Shown here: positions 1-8,749 of the stretch, piece by piece
Numbering within the stretch: the first letter of the stretch is position 1
How the letters are laid out: every line of letters starts with the position of its first letter
Source of the DNA: an uncultured Bacilli bacterium
GTDB lineage: Bacteria; Bacillota_I; Bacilli_A; RF39; UBA660
Reading direction: 5' to 3'
Length of the DNA stretch: 35,219 nucleotides
Assembly: GCA_944350415.1 (NCBI GenBank)
Contig: CALVOY010000005.1
Location: forward strand, 1-35,219
Position numbers and translations under genes: made by a program
Notes under the pieces: model-generated
What the model was told of the DNA's origin: nothing
The model's input: the letters and a program-made list of their open reading frames with translations, nothing else
Databases searched by the model: none

Positions 1-13
1 ATATAATAAAAGT

Positions 14-64
14 TTTTAGTCAAGGATCTTCGATGAACTAGGCAAGCCTAGTCCTTGACTAAAA
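14..64. terminator. Composite stem-loop, possible terminator of an upstream gene
   Basis: A perfect 13-bp inverted repeat (14-26 with 52-64) encloses a second perfect 6-bp hairpin (38-43 with 46-51, AA loop) and an 11-base unpaired stretch at 27-37. T runs lie in or beside the stem on both strands, so it could end transcription from either side. There is no long uninterrupted U tract after it, so termination is a guess; the fold itself is certain. Confidence 0.45.
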
Positions 65-172
65 TTATTGAAAGACTAAATTTCAGTAGTATATCTTTAA
101 ACGCAATTTACTTTTTCAATTGAAAACATAAGCTTTTTTTCATTTTTTCCTTTTTTTATTCATATTTTATGA

Positions 173-178
173 TATAAT
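173..178 (+). promoter_or_regulatory. -10 box (TATAAT) before the lipoprotein gene
   Basis: A perfect TATAAT lies 23 bases before the chosen start at 201. No convincing -35 is seen in the T-rich sequence upstream. The in-frame ATG at 177 overlaps this box, which argues that translation starts at 201 instead. Confidence 0.5.
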
Positions 179-200
179 GAATTCAGAAAGGGTGAGAGTT

Positions 201-659
201 ATGAGAAAAGTTTTGCTAACTGTTTTATTAGTAACCGTGTTGATGGTAACAGGTTGTAGTTCAAGTGAAGAAACCAAAACCTTAACCTGTACTAGAAGCG
301 CAACTGTAACAACAGGAGTTAGGATGGAATTATCCTATAAAGCTACTTATAAAGGAGATTATGTAGAATTAATTGAAACAGAAGAAAAAGTCATTTCCGA
401 TAATGAAAGTGTTTTAAATACCTACAAAACCAGTATTGAAACCTTATATTCTCCTTATAAAGATGTAGAATACCATGATTATAGCGTGGATGTATCTGGA
501 GATACTTTAACTAGTAAAACAAGAATCGATTATTCAAAGATTGATACCGATAAGCTAATTGAAATCGATTCTGCAAATGCATCTTTGATTAAAGATGGAA
601 AGATTAAAATTGATGATATTAGAACAATGTATGAATCGACAGGTGCAACTTGTAAATAA
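201..659 (+). CDS. Small secreted lipoprotein of unknown function
   Basis: The 152-aa product begins with a type II signal peptide: a lysine/arginine start, a hydrophobic run and the lipobox VTGC, so Cys19 should be lipidated and the protein held on the outer face of the membrane. The mature part is a single domain of about 130 residues, rich in charged residues and threonine, with two further cysteines (one shortly after the lipobox, one near the C-terminus) that could form a disulfide. The start at 201 is chosen over an in-frame ATG at 177 because 177 sits inside the -10 box and 201 has a GGTGAG ribosome site. An ABC exporter follows, separated by a terminator-like hairpin. I do not recognise the family; DUF1307-type lipoproteins look loosely similar. 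Confidence 0.85.
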   Translation: MRKVLLTVLLVTVLMVTGCSSSEETKTLTCTRSATVTTGVRMELSYKATYKGDYVELIETEEKVISDNESVLNTYKTSIETLYSPYKDVEYHDYSVDVSGDTLTSKTRIDYSKIDTDKLIEIDSANASLIKDGKIKIDDIRTMYESTGATCK

Positions 660-681
660 GTGCTAATCAGCACTTTTTCTT
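659..681 (+). terminator. Intrinsic terminator after the lipoprotein gene
   Basis: A 6-bp stem AGTGCT/AGCACT with an AATC loop is followed by TTTTTCTTTT. It overlaps the lipoprotein stop codon and ends directly at the AGGAGG ribosome site of the next gene, with no room for a promoter between. It may act as a partial terminator that lowers exporter expression. Confidence 0.7.
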
Positions 682-694
682 TTAGGAGGAGTTT

Positions 695-1591
695 ATGTTA
701 AAAGTAGAAAATATTACGAAATATTATGGAGAAAATTTAGCAGTAGATCATTTGTCATTTACAGTAAAAAGTGGAGAGATTTTTGGTCTTCTTGGATCTA
801 ATGGAGCAGGAAAAACAACGACATTTCGTATCATTATGGGACTATTAGATAGTAACAGTGGTACGGTGACATTAGATGGTAAGAAAATCGATTACAGTGT
901 AACAGATCATATTGGCTTTGTAACCGAAGAAAGAAGTCTACTTACAAAAATGACAGTAGAAGAACAAGTAATCTATTATGGTAGATTGAAAGGATTGAAA
1001 GAAGAGGAAATACGCAAAAGACTGGATGAATGGTTAGAAAAATTTCAAATTAAGGATTATAAAAAAAGAAAAATCAAAGAATTATCAAAGGGAAATCAAC
1101 AAAAGATTCAATTTATTGCCGCAGTTATTAACGAACCTAAATTATTAATTTTAGATGAACCTTTTACGGGGCTAGATCCTATTAATGTTGGTCAATTAAA
1201 AGATGCAATCTATGAATTACAGAAGAAAGGATGCTCGATCATATTTTCATCACATCAAATGGAACATATTGAGCAATTTTGTGAAAAGCTATTGATTTTG
1301 GTAAAAGGTCGTCCAGTTTTAGAAGGATACTTGAAAGACATCAAAGAGGATTATCAAAAAAAGAATATCATGATTCGTGGAGATATTGATCCTCAAGAAA
1401 TACAAACCATTCCAGGTGTTTTAGGAATCCATAAAAAAGTAAATGAATACGAAGTAAAAATTGAAAGTAATAAAGTAGTAGAAAAAGTATTTAAAAAAAT
1501 ATCGCGTAAAAATATTACGAAATTTGTAGTAGAAGAACCTAGTCTAAATGAAATTTTTATTGCGAAAGTGGGTGAGAGTTATGATGAATAA
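695..1591 (+). CDS. ABC-2 type transporter ATP-binding protein (NatA/YhaQ-like)
   Basis: This 298-aa ATPase powers the export or ion-extrusion transporter formed with the next gene. Walker A is GSNGAGKT (about residues 34-41), the signature is LSKGN rather than the usual LSGGQ, Walker B with its catalytic Glu is LILDEP, and the switch His is in SSHQ. The last 90 or so residues form the DUF4162-like tail typical of ABC-2 exporters of the NatA, YhaQ and bacitracin/ion type. The ATG at 695 has a strong AGGAGG site. It overlaps the permease gene by 11 bases, so the two are translationally coupled. The substrate cannot be read from the sequence. Confidence 0.93.
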   Translation: MLKVENITKYYGENLAVDHLSFTVKSGEIFGLLGSNGAGKTTTFRIIMGLLDSNSGTVTLDGKKIDYSVTDHIGFVTEERSLLTKMTVEEQVIYYGRLKGLKEEEIRKRLDEWLEKFQIKDYKKRKIKELSKGNQQKIQFIAAVINEPKLLILDEPFTGLDPINVGQLKDAIYELQKKGCSIIFSSHQMEHIEQFCEKLLILVKGRPVLEGYLKDIKEDYQKKNIMIRGDIDPQEIQTIPGVLGIHKKVNEYEVKIESNKVVEKVFKKISRKNITKFVVEEPSLNEIFIAKVGESYDE

Positions 1592-2897
1592 GTTTTGGTT
1601 TTTGACAGGCACCAATTTGAAGAAGAAGTTAAAAAGCAAATGGTTTCTGGTAATTAATATCATACTTTTAGTTGCGATTGTAGGCATTATCAATATGGAT
1701 AGTATTATCAAAGCCTTTGGTGGAGATTTTAATAAAACAAATGAGATTATTGTTTTAGATCAAACGGAACTATCTTACCCTATATTGGAAAAGAATTTAC
1801 AGTACTTTAATGATACTTTAGAAACAGAATATACATTTAATATTCAAAAAACAGATAAAAGTAGACAAGAAGTAGAAGAACAAATAAAAGATACGGATAC
1901 GGTATTCATTGTTTTAGAAAACGATGATACCAGTTATATAAAAGCTAGTATTATTAGTGATGCTTACATAGATACGATATATTATCAGCTTTTGTATCAA
2001 GCACTATCTAGTACCAAAACAGAAGTAGCCTTTTCTTTAACCAATATTGATTCAGAAGAGCTTCAAAAGTTAACTAGTGATATTCGTGTAGATAGAATAT
2101 TACTAAGTGAAGATAAAAATACAGAAGAAGAAAATATGGAAATGATTATGGGAACGGTATTCCCAACTGTTATCTTACCATTCTTTATCTTAGTAATCTT
2201 TCTAGTCCAAATGATTGGAGCAGAAATCAACGAAGAAAAACAAACCCGTAGTATGGAAGTGATTATTTCTAATGTAAGTCCGAAAGCACATTTCTTTTCA
2301 AAAGTCATTGCTAGTAATGCCTTTGTATTATTACAAGGAGCACTTTTGATTTTATATGCAATCATTGCTTTCGTAATTAGAAATTATCTAAGTGTAGAAA
2401 GTGCGAGCAGTATTACATCAGAGATTAGTAATGTATGGAATAGCTTAGTAACAAGTGGTTTTGCTGATAAGTTGACCTACATTATTCCACTTACTTTAAT
2501 TCTAATGATTTTATCTTTCTTAACTTATTCACTAGTAGCTGGAATCTTGGCCTCTATGACAGTTAGTATGGAGGATTATCAACAAATTCAAACACCAATT
2601 ATGATGATTTGTTTAGCAGGATATTATTTAGCCATTATGGCCGGAATGTTTGAAGGTAGCACATTCATTAGAATATTATCTTACATTCCTTTCTTATCTT
2701 GTTTATTATCACCAGCTTTACTTGTGATAGGTCAAATTGGAATTATAGATGTAATTATTTCGATTATCATCCTTATTATCTTTAATTTTATATTGGTTCG
2801 TTATGGATTAAAAGTTTATAAAATTGGAATTTTAAACTATTCAACCGATAAAATGTGGAAAAAAATATTGAAAGCAGTCAAATCAAAAGAAGTTTAG
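1581..2897 (+). CDS. ABC-2 type transporter permease (NatB/YhaP-like)
   Basis: The 438-aa product has the ABC-2 permease layout: one N-terminal membrane segment, a large external domain of about 140 residues, then five or more membrane segments in the C-terminal half. A conserved polar stretch after the second segment (NEEKQTRSMEVIISN, with Glu and Arg) is the coupling motif of NatB-type permeases. The start is 1581 or 1584, both ATG, behind GGTGAG; an in-frame ATG at 1548 lies deep in the upstream gene and lacks a ribosome site. It works with the ATPase it overlaps. A terminator with its stop codon in the loop closes the operon. The substrate is unknown; sodium, antibiotic or peptide export are family options. 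Confidence 0.9.
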   Translation: MMNKFWFLTGTNLKKKLKSKWFLVINIILLVAIVGIINMDSIIKAFGGDFNKTNEIIVLDQTELSYPILEKNLQYFNDTLETEYTFNIQKTDKSRQEVEEQIKDTDTVFIVLENDDTSYIKASIISDAYIDTIYYQLLYQALSSTKTEVAFSLTNIDSEELQKLTSDIRVDRILLSEDKNTEEENMEMIMGTVFPTVILPFFILVIFLVQMIGAEINEEKQTRSMEVIISNVSPKAHFFSKVIASNAFVLLQGALLILYAIIAFVIRNYLSVESASSITSEISNVWNSLVTSGFADKLTYIIPLTLILMILSFLTYSLVAGILASMTVSMEDYQQIQTPIMMICLAGYYLAIMAGMFEGSTFIRILSYIPFLSCLLSPALLVIGQIGIIDVIISIIILIIFNFILVRYGLKVYKIGILNYSTDKMWKKILKAVKSKEV

Positions 2898-2910
2898 ACT
2901 TCTTTTTTTT
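2886..2910 (+). terminator. Intrinsic terminator of the ABC-2 exporter operon
   Basis: An 8-bp stem AAAGAAGT/ACTTCTTT with a 4-base TTAG loop runs into a T tract to 2910. The permease stop codon lies across the loop. Confidence 0.85.
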
Positions 2911-2921
2911 CTAAAATGATG

Positions 2922-2927
2922 TATAAT
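2922..2927 (+). promoter_or_regulatory. -10 box (TATAAT) of the 295-aa gene
   Basis: A perfect TATAAT lies 25 bases before the ATG at 2953 and just after the terminator. No clear -35 is visible, so this rests on the -10 and position alone. Confidence 0.5.
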
Positions 2928-2952
2928 AACATTCATATTTAGGAGTGATTGA

Positions 2953-3840
2953 ATGGAAAAATTAGAATTATTAGAGTATTTATTAAATCATAGAGATTAT
3001 TTTAAAGAAGTATCTTTGGAAGATTTTTCTTTACTGGCAAGCTTAGAACCTAGTGAACTGGGACTTATGAATAAGGATAATTATAAAATTACCCCTTTAT
3101 TGAAGCAGATTGGTAACTATACTCTTGTAGATATAAATTTATTTCTAGAGGATATAGAAGATGTTGAAAATATTTTACCAAGAAGTGAACAGAAGTCCTT
3201 ATTGGATGCTTTAGATATTGCAGACAAATGTTGTCAATATGTAGATATACTATTAGAAGAAGGTGCCCATCACCCTTGCTTAACTCAAGTGGATTATTTA
3301 ATAAATGGTGCTTTTCTTTACGATACGATAATAGAAATTACATGTGAATTAATAAAGATAACGGATGGTAGATTTCAAAATGATTTAATAGATTTTGGGA
3401 ATATTGTAGATGATCAAGTAGTGGATATTACAGATGGTATGAAAGAAGACTTATTACAGTTGCTAGCAAGTAGAAAAATGACATCTGGAGTAGATCTATT
3501 AAGAATTCTTAGTGATTATATCAGACAAACTTTAATGATCAATAATTTCTTTCCTATCAATTCAATGAACATTGATTATATAAATGATACTTACATTCAT
3601 TGGATAGGCAGCAAAGAAACAGGACCTTTCTATCCTTTATCGATGGGAAACTATATTCAAAGTTTATCTTTGATTATGCAACGAGCTCATAAATATCAAG
3701 ATTATACTAGAGATGATGAGATTTTGAAAAACATTCATAATTTAGAAGAAAGCTATTATTTATACAATTCGTATCGATATTTATATATAAAAAATCAATA
3801 TCAAGAACATAAAATGCTCCAAAAATGTAAGAAAATGTAA
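2953..3840 (+). CDS. Hypothetical protein, 295 aa, acidic and largely helical
   Basis: The product is not recognised. It has no signal peptide, no membrane segment and no catalytic motif I know. It is acidic in the N-terminal two thirds, rich in Leu, Ile, Asp and Tyr, and should be mostly alpha-helical; the C-terminus turns basic. The ATG at 2953 follows AGGAGTGA and a TATAAT. It is a single-gene unit between two ABC transporter operons, so context gives no role. A cytoplasmic scaffold or helical repeat protein is possible. Confidence 0.75.
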   Translation: MEKLELLEYLLNHRDYFKEVSLEDFSLLASLEPSELGLMNKDNYKITPLLKQIGNYTLVDINLFLEDIEDVENILPRSEQKSLLDALDIADKCCQYVDILLEEGAHHPCLTQVDYLINGAFLYDTIIEITCELIKITDGRFQNDLIDFGNIVDDQVVDITDGMKEDLLQLLASRKMTSGVDLLRILSDYIRQTLMINNFFPINSMNIDYINDTYIHWIGSKETGPFYPLSMGNYIQSLSLIMQRAHKYQDYTRDDEILKNIHNLEESYYLYNSYRYLYIKNQYQEHKMLQKCKKM

Positions 3841-3880
3841 ATTATTTGTAAAAAAATAAAATATTTCTCTTTTTTCTTTG

Positions 3881-3886
3881 TATAAT
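3881..3886 (+). promoter_or_regulatory. -10 box (TATAAT) of the MacB-like gene
   Basis: A perfect TATAAT lies 29 bases before the strong ribosome site and ATG at 3915. The -35 region is T-rich with no clear match. Confidence 0.5.
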
Positions 3887-3914
3887 ACTATTAGTCCTAG
3901 AAAAGGAGGATGTT

Positions 3915-6206
3915 ATGTTAGAACTAAAAAAAATTAATAAAAGCTACAAAACAGGTACTTTTGTGCAACAGGCATTGAAAGATGTTTCTATTGAATTTCG
4001 CAAACATGAGTTTGTAGCGATCTTAGGTGCCAGTGGTAGTGGAAAAACTACTTTGTTAAATATTATTGGTGGTTTAGATCGTTATGATAGTGGTGATTTA
4101 ATTATTAATAATAAATCCACGAAAAAGTTTAAAGCAATCGACTGGGATCGTTATCGTAATAATTGTATTGGTTTTATTTTTCAAAGCTACAATTTAATTC
4201 CTCATATTACAATATTAGATAATGTAGAAATGGGAATGACTTTAAGTGGCGTTAATAGCAAAACAAGAAAAAGAAAAGCCAAAGAAGCTTTAAAAAAAGT
4301 AGGATTATTGGAGCATTCTCATAAAAAACCAAATCAATTGTCAGGAGGTCAAATGCAAAGAGTAGCAATTGCTCGTGCTTTGGTAAATAATCCTGATATC
4401 ATTTTGGCGGACGAACCAACCGGTGCTTTGGATACCAAAACCAGTGTCCAAATTATGGATTTAATTCAAGAAATCGCAAAAGATAAATTGGTTATCATGG
4501 TAACTCATAATCCAGAACTAGCTCATCAGTATGCAACTAGAATTATTGAGTTTAAAGATGGTAAAAAATTAAGCGATTCTAATCCGGTAACGAAGGAAGA
4601 AAAAGATAATTCTATTTTAAAGATCAGAAAAACAGCGATGAGTTTTAGAACCGCTTTAAAACTATCGTTTAATAATATCAAAACGAAAAAAGGAAGAACT
4701 TTATTGACTGCTTTTGCATCCAGTATTGGAATTATTGGTATTGCCTTAATCTTGTCTTTATCGAATGGTTTTAAAATTGAAGTAGATAAATTTGAAAAAA
4801 GCTCATTATCACAAGCACCCATTGTGATTAGTACCCAAGCCATGAATATGAGTGAAGAAACAATGGAAAAAGTGACTTCCCAGGATTTGCAGAAATATCC
4901 AACAGAAGAAAAAGTATATGTTCAAGATGATATGATGGAAACGATGTTGCATACCAATATTTTATCTGATGAATATATCACATACATTAAAAAGTTAGAT
5001 AAACAATTATTATCTGGGGTATCCTACCAAACTGCGATCGGATTTAATATTATCAATCATAGTAAAGATGGTTATCAATTAGTAAAAAATAGTAGTAATT
5101 GGATACTATTTCCAACCAATCCTAATACCAGCGAAAATGGTATTTTAGAGGATAATTATGATGTTTTAGCTGGAGAGATTGATGAAAGTGTTCCAGGTCT
5201 AATTTTACAAGTAGATAGCAAAAACCAGATTTATAAATCTACCTTAGAAGCTTTGGGTTTAAGTGGAGATGAGGTTTCTTTTGAAGAAATTTTAAATCAA
5301 GAATTAAAAGTGGTAATGAATGATGACTATTATCTTCAGTATGGAGAAGCTTTTGTCCCAAATCAGGATTTAGAATCTTTATATCATAATGAAAATAGTA
5401 TTTCTTTAAAAGTGCAAGCTATTATCCGTGGTAAGGAAGATAAAGAATTAATTACTAGTGGAAGTGGTTTTGCCTATACCAATGCTTTAACAGAACTGGT
5501 AATTTCTAAAAATAAAGATTCTAAGATTGTAAAGGCACAACAAGAAAAAAATTATAATGTTTTAACCAACCAATCATTTGATGATAGTGTAGGTAGTACG
5601 AATACGAAAGAAATTATGTTGAGTTATCTTGGAGCAGAGACAACACCAAATGTGATTTATTTATATCCAAAAGATTTTGATGCCAAACAAAAAATTACCG
5701 ACTACTTAGATCAGTATAATGAAGATAAAGAAGAAAAAGATGTAGTAGAATATACAGATATGGCAGCAATGATTTCTAGTTTATCAGGAAATATTATGGA
5801 TGCTATTACCATAGTATTAGTAGCATTTTCTTCTATTTCTTTGGTAGTTTCTAGTATTATGATTGCGATTATTACTTATATTTCCGTATTGGAAAGAATC
5901 AAAGAAATTGGAATTTTAAGAGCTTTAGGTGCTAGAAAAAAAGACATCAAGCGTGTATTTAATGCCGAAACTTTTATCATTGGATTAACTTCAGGATTTT
6001 TAGGAATATTGATTGCTTATTTATTAACCATCCCAACCAATCAAATCATTGAAAATTTATCAGGCTTAGCCAATGTAGCAAAATTGAATATTGTGCACGC
6101 CATTATTTTAGTAATTATCAATGTAATATTAACCATGATTGGAGGAGCAATTCCATCTAGAATGGCTAGTAAAAAAGATCCTGTTGAAGCTTTAAGAACG
6201 GAATAA
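3915..6206 (+). CDS. MacB/FtsX-type ABC transporter, ATPase fused to permease
   Basis: A 763-aa fusion. Residues 1 to about 230 are a LolD/MacB-class ATPase: Walker A GASGSGKT, signature LSGGQ, Walker B LADEPTGALD, switch His in THNP. The rest is a MacB/FtsX permease with one membrane segment at about 258-285, an external domain of roughly 340 residues, and three segments at about 628-660, 688-712 and 725-748; the closing PSRMASKKDPVEALRTE is the family signature. Such transporters do not carry substrate through a pore but drive mechanotransmission at the surface, in antimicrobial-peptide defence or in extraction or release of lipoproteins and peptides. No membrane fusion protein or two-component system lies beside it. 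AAAAGGAGG precedes the ATG. Confidence 0.93.
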   Translation: MLELKKINKSYKTGTFVQQALKDVSIEFRKHEFVAILGASGSGKTTLLNIIGGLDRYDSGDLIINNKSTKKFKAIDWDRYRNNCIGFIFQSYNLIPHITILDNVEMGMTLSGVNSKTRKRKAKEALKKVGLLEHSHKKPNQLSGGQMQRVAIARALVNNPDIILADEPTGALDTKTSVQIMDLIQEIAKDKLVIMVTHNPELAHQYATRIIEFKDGKKLSDSNPVTKEEKDNSILKIRKTAMSFRTALKLSFNNIKTKKGRTLLTAFASSIGIIGIALILSLSNGFKIEVDKFEKSSLSQAPIVISTQAMNMSEETMEKVTSQDLQKYPTEEKVYVQDDMMETMLHTNILSDEYITYIKKLDKQLLSGVSYQTAIGFNIINHSKDGYQLVKNSSNWILFPTNPNTSENGILEDNYDVLAGEIDESVPGLILQVDSKNQIYKSTLEALGLSGDEVSFEEILNQELKVVMNDDYYLQYGEAFVPNQDLESLYHNENSISLKVQAIIRGKEDKELITSGSGFAYTNALTELVISKNKDSKIVKAQQEKNYNVLTNQSFDDSVGSTNTKEIMLSYLGAETTPNVIYLYPKDFDAKQKITDYLDQYNEDKEEKDVVEYTDMAAMISSLSGNIMDAITIVLVAFSSISLVVSSIMIAIITYISVLERIKEIGILRALGARKKDIKRVFNAETFIIGLTSGFLGILIAYLLTIPTNQIIENLSGLANVAKLNIVHAIILVIINVILTMIGGAIPSRMASKKDPVEALRTE

Positions 6207-6255
6207 AATAAGACTAGTACTTTTCAATAAATAATTTAAGTAAGAAATGAATAAA

Positions 6256-6298
6256 AAAACTTGTATTTCCATAAAAGAATGCAAGTTTTCTTCTTTTC
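6256..6298 (+). terminator. Intrinsic terminator after the MacB-like gene
   Basis: A 12-bp stem with one wobble pair (6256-6267 with 6278-6289) and a 10-base loop is followed by a CTTCTTTT tail. A TTG in frame with the downstream PBP lies in its 5' arm at 6261, which rules out that codon as a start. Confidence 0.8.
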
Positions 6299-6323
6299 TA
6301 CACAAACTAATGTTGGTGATTAT

Positions 6324-8351
6324 ATGAAGCAGAAATTAAAAGATATCAATCAAAGACTAACCATATTAGAATGGATTCTTTTTGCAATCTTTTTACTTTT
6401 AATTTATTTTCTCATCCGTACTATTTATTTTCAGAAAGAATTTTATGAAAATAAATTAGTAGAATTAACAGATGTTATTGTTTATGGTGATAGCGCTCCA
6501 CGTGGTAGAATTTATGATCGAAATTATAATTTGTTGGTAGATAATATTGCAGTTCCTATTATTTATTATCAAAAAAAGGAAGATATTACACCAGAAGAAG
6601 AAATAGAACTTGCATATTCTGTTGTCGATCAGCTAGAGTTAGAATATGAAAAATTAAGTATTCGTAACTTAAAAGAATTCTATTTGGCAATTTATCCAGA
6701 AGAATGTGATGCTAAAATCACCGAAGAAGAATGGGATAAATTAAAACAAAGAAAACTAACGATCAGTGATATTGAAAATTTAAAAATTAGCAGAATTACC
6801 GAAGAAGACTTACAAATTTTTAGTGAACGAGATAAAAAAACAGCCTATTTGTATTACTTGATGAATCTAGGTTACTCTTATTCTCCAAAAACGATTAAAT
6901 CGGAAAATGTGAGTGATGAAGAATATGCATATTTTTCAGAAAATAATTATAAATTGAATGGGTTTAATACAAAGGTAAGTTGGGAGAGAAATTACTTATA
7001 TGGAGATACTTTAAAGAGTATTTTGGGAAGTGTTGGTAGCATTCCAAAAGAATCCAAAGAAGAATATTTAAGTAAAGGGTATGAGCTGACTGATACGGTA
7101 GGTCTTAGTAATATTGAAAAACAGTATGAAGGATTATTGAAAGGAGAAAAAGCAAAATACAAAAAAGTTAGTAATAATAGATTGGTTTTAATAGAAGAAG
7201 CAAAAAGAGGGCAAGATATTGTCCTTAGTGTTGATATTCATTTACAGCAAGAAGTAGATCAAATTATTGATCAGGAATTAATACGAGCCAAAGGAGAAGC
7301 CAATACGAAATACTTAAGTAAAACATATGTAATTATTCAACAGCCGAATACAGGGGAAGTATTAGCAATTTCTGGTAGACAAGTATTAAAGAAGAATAAT
7401 CAATATGAAACATATGATATTACTTCCTATGCTTTAACAGATCCTATGACACCAGGTTCGGTTGTGAAGGGAGCCTCGATGTTGGTAGGTTATAATACAG
7501 GAGTAATAGAAATGGGAGAATATATGACAGATGAATGTGTAAAATTGTATAATATTCCAGAAAAGTGTTCATCTGCCCAATACGGAAGAATTAATGATAT
7601 TGTAGCCCTTGCCAATTCTAGTAATGTTTATCAATTTAAAATTGCGATGAAAGTAGCAGGTATAGATTACTCTTATAATAAGAAAGTAACTGTTGATCAT
7701 ACCGCTTTTGATATTTATCGAAATACTTTTCAACAATTTGGATTAGGCGTAAAAACAGAAATTGATTTACCAATCGAAAGTTTAGGATATAGTGGTAATA
7801 CGATAGCACCAGATCTACTTCTCAATTTTGCAATAGGGCAATATGATAGCTATACGCCAATTCAATTATCTCAATATATCACAACGATTGCTTCTGATGG
7901 AAAAAGACTACAACCACATCTATTAAAAGAAATTCATGCTAGTAGTAATAGTCAAGAAATAGGCGAGTTGCTGGAGATAAAAGAAGCTAATGTTTTAAAT
8001 ACAGTAGACACTAAAGAAGAATATTTAAAAAGAATACAGGAAGGGTTTATAGCGGTAATGGATTTTGGCTATGGAAAAAATGTCATGGGAAACAGTCCCA
8101 ATCCTGCAGGAAAAACAGGAACTAGTGAAAGTTTTATCGATACAGATGGAGATGGAAATATAGATACGGAAACCACCAGTAATGCTTTTGTAGGATATGC
8201 ACCAAGCGACAATCCTGAGATGACCATTACGGTTACTTCACCTGATGTAGAGGATCCTAATACCGGTTATAATTTTCGCACTTATATGAATCGAAGAATT
8301 GCACGAGAAATTTCCAATAAATATTTTGAAATCATGCAGAGAGAAAAATAA
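6324..8351 (+). CDS. Class B penicillin-binding protein (PBP2/FtsI-type transpeptidase)
   Basis: The 675-aa protein cross-links peptidoglycan. One N-terminal membrane anchor (about residues 15-37) is followed by the dimerisation domain with the APRGRIYDRN motif and then the transpeptidase domain. The three catalytic motifs are intact: S379-V-V-K, S432-S-N and K597-T-G-T-S. Right after KTGTS comes a loop of the EF-hand/dockerin kind (D606-x-D608-x-D610-G-x-I-D614). No glycosyltransferase domain is present, so it is a monofunctional enzyme needing an SEDS or other glycosyltransferase partner. The start at 6324 is chosen because the earlier TTG sits in a terminator stem; its ribosome site (GGTGAT) is weak. 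It shows that the organism builds a cell wall. Confidence 0.92.
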   Translation: MKQKLKDINQRLTILEWILFAIFLLLIYFLIRTIYFQKEFYENKLVELTDVIVYGDSAPRGRIYDRNYNLLVDNIAVPIIYYQKKEDITPEEEIELAYSVVDQLELEYEKLSIRNLKEFYLAIYPEECDAKITEEEWDKLKQRKLTISDIENLKISRITEEDLQIFSERDKKTAYLYYLMNLGYSYSPKTIKSENVSDEEYAYFSENNYKLNGFNTKVSWERNYLYGDTLKSILGSVGSIPKESKEEYLSKGYELTDTVGLSNIEKQYEGLLKGEKAKYKKVSNNRLVLIEEAKRGQDIVLSVDIHLQQEVDQIIDQELIRAKGEANTKYLSKTYVIIQQPNTGEVLAISGRQVLKKNNQYETYDITSYALTDPMTPGSVVKGASMLVGYNTGVIEMGEYMTDECVKLYNIPEKCSSAQYGRINDIVALANSSNVYQFKIAMKVAGIDYSYNKKVTVDHTAFDIYRNTFQQFGLGVKTEIDLPIESLGYSGNTIAPDLLLNFAIGQYDSYTPIQLSQYITTIASDGKRLQPHLLKEIHASSNSQEIGELLEIKEANVLNTVDTKEEYLKRIQEGFIAVMDFGYGKNVMGNSPNPAGKTGTSESFIDTDGDGNIDTETTSNAFVGYAPSDNPEMTITVTSPDVEDPNTGYNFRTYMNRRIAREISNKYFEIMQREK

Positions 8352-8413
8352 TGCCATTTATAGTCTTACTGAAAACATCATAACAGCAAATTATTAGAAA
8401 AGAAAAAAAGTTT

Positions 8414-8442
8414 TTGCATTTTTTATAATCCTAATGTATAAT
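8414..8442 (+). promoter_or_regulatory. SigA-type promoter of rpmG
   Basis: TTGCAT and TATAAT are separated by exactly 17 bases, giving a near-consensus vegetative promoter 28 bases before the L33 start. An ATG at 8434 in frame with rpmG falls inside it and is not used. Confidence 0.8.
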
Positions 8443-8469
8443 ACATATAGGAAACAAGGAGGGATTATT

Positions 8470-8634
8470 ATGGCAAAAGTAGGAAATAGACAAAATAAGA
8501 CTTTAGTTTGTACTGTTTGTGGTAAAGAAGGATATAGAAAAAGTAAAAATGTAAAAAACACAACAGATCGTTTAGAACTTAGTAAATACTGCTCTAATTG
8601 TAGAAAACATACCACACATAAAGAAAAGAAGTAA
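8470..8634 (+). CDS. rpmG: 50S ribosomal protein L33
   Basis: The 54-aa product is a complete L33 of the zinc-binding (C+) kind: Cys14-x-x-Cys17 and Cys41-x-x-Cys44 form the zinc ribbon, with a basic C-terminus ending HKEKK. L33 sits near the E site of the large subunit. The start at 8470 is set by AAGGAGGGA and by the family N-terminus MAKVGNR. It is a short single-gene unit with its own near-consensus promoter. The cysteine form implies zinc is available; organisms with several L33 copies often switch to a C-minus form under zinc limitation. Confidence 0.96.
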   Translation: MAKVGNRQNKTLVCTVCGKEGYRKSKNVKNTTDRLELSKYCSNCRKHTTHKEKK

Positions 8635-8700
8635 AGACTAAATATAAAAATTCAACATCAATTAACCAAAGAAAGAAAATTATCAAAATAGGTAAAAGCA

Positions 8701-8725
8701 AATAGGAGAATAATATTCTCCTATT
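8701..8725 (+). terminator. Hairpin between rpmG and efp
   Basis: A perfect 11-bp stem AATAGGAGAAT/ATTCTCCTATT with a 3-base loop. Only a weak ATTT tail follows, so it could be the rpmG terminator or a structure in the efp leader; the efp ribosome site begins 11 bases later. Confidence 0.55.
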
Positions 8726-8749
8726 CATTTCTAAAAAGGAGGTTTCAAA

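Noticed and set aside
177-200. Extra N-terminal codons from an ATG at 177 for the lipoprotein
   Set aside because: The ATG overlaps the TATAAT box and would destroy the signal peptide layout; 201 has a good ribosome site.
6261-6323. TTG start at 6261 for the PBP
   Set aside because: It lies in the stem of an intrinsic terminator, and the added residues do not look like a PBP N-terminus.
8394-8615. Minus-strand open frame opposite rpmG
   Set aside because: It mirrors a certain ribosomal protein gene and its promoter and has no signals of its own.
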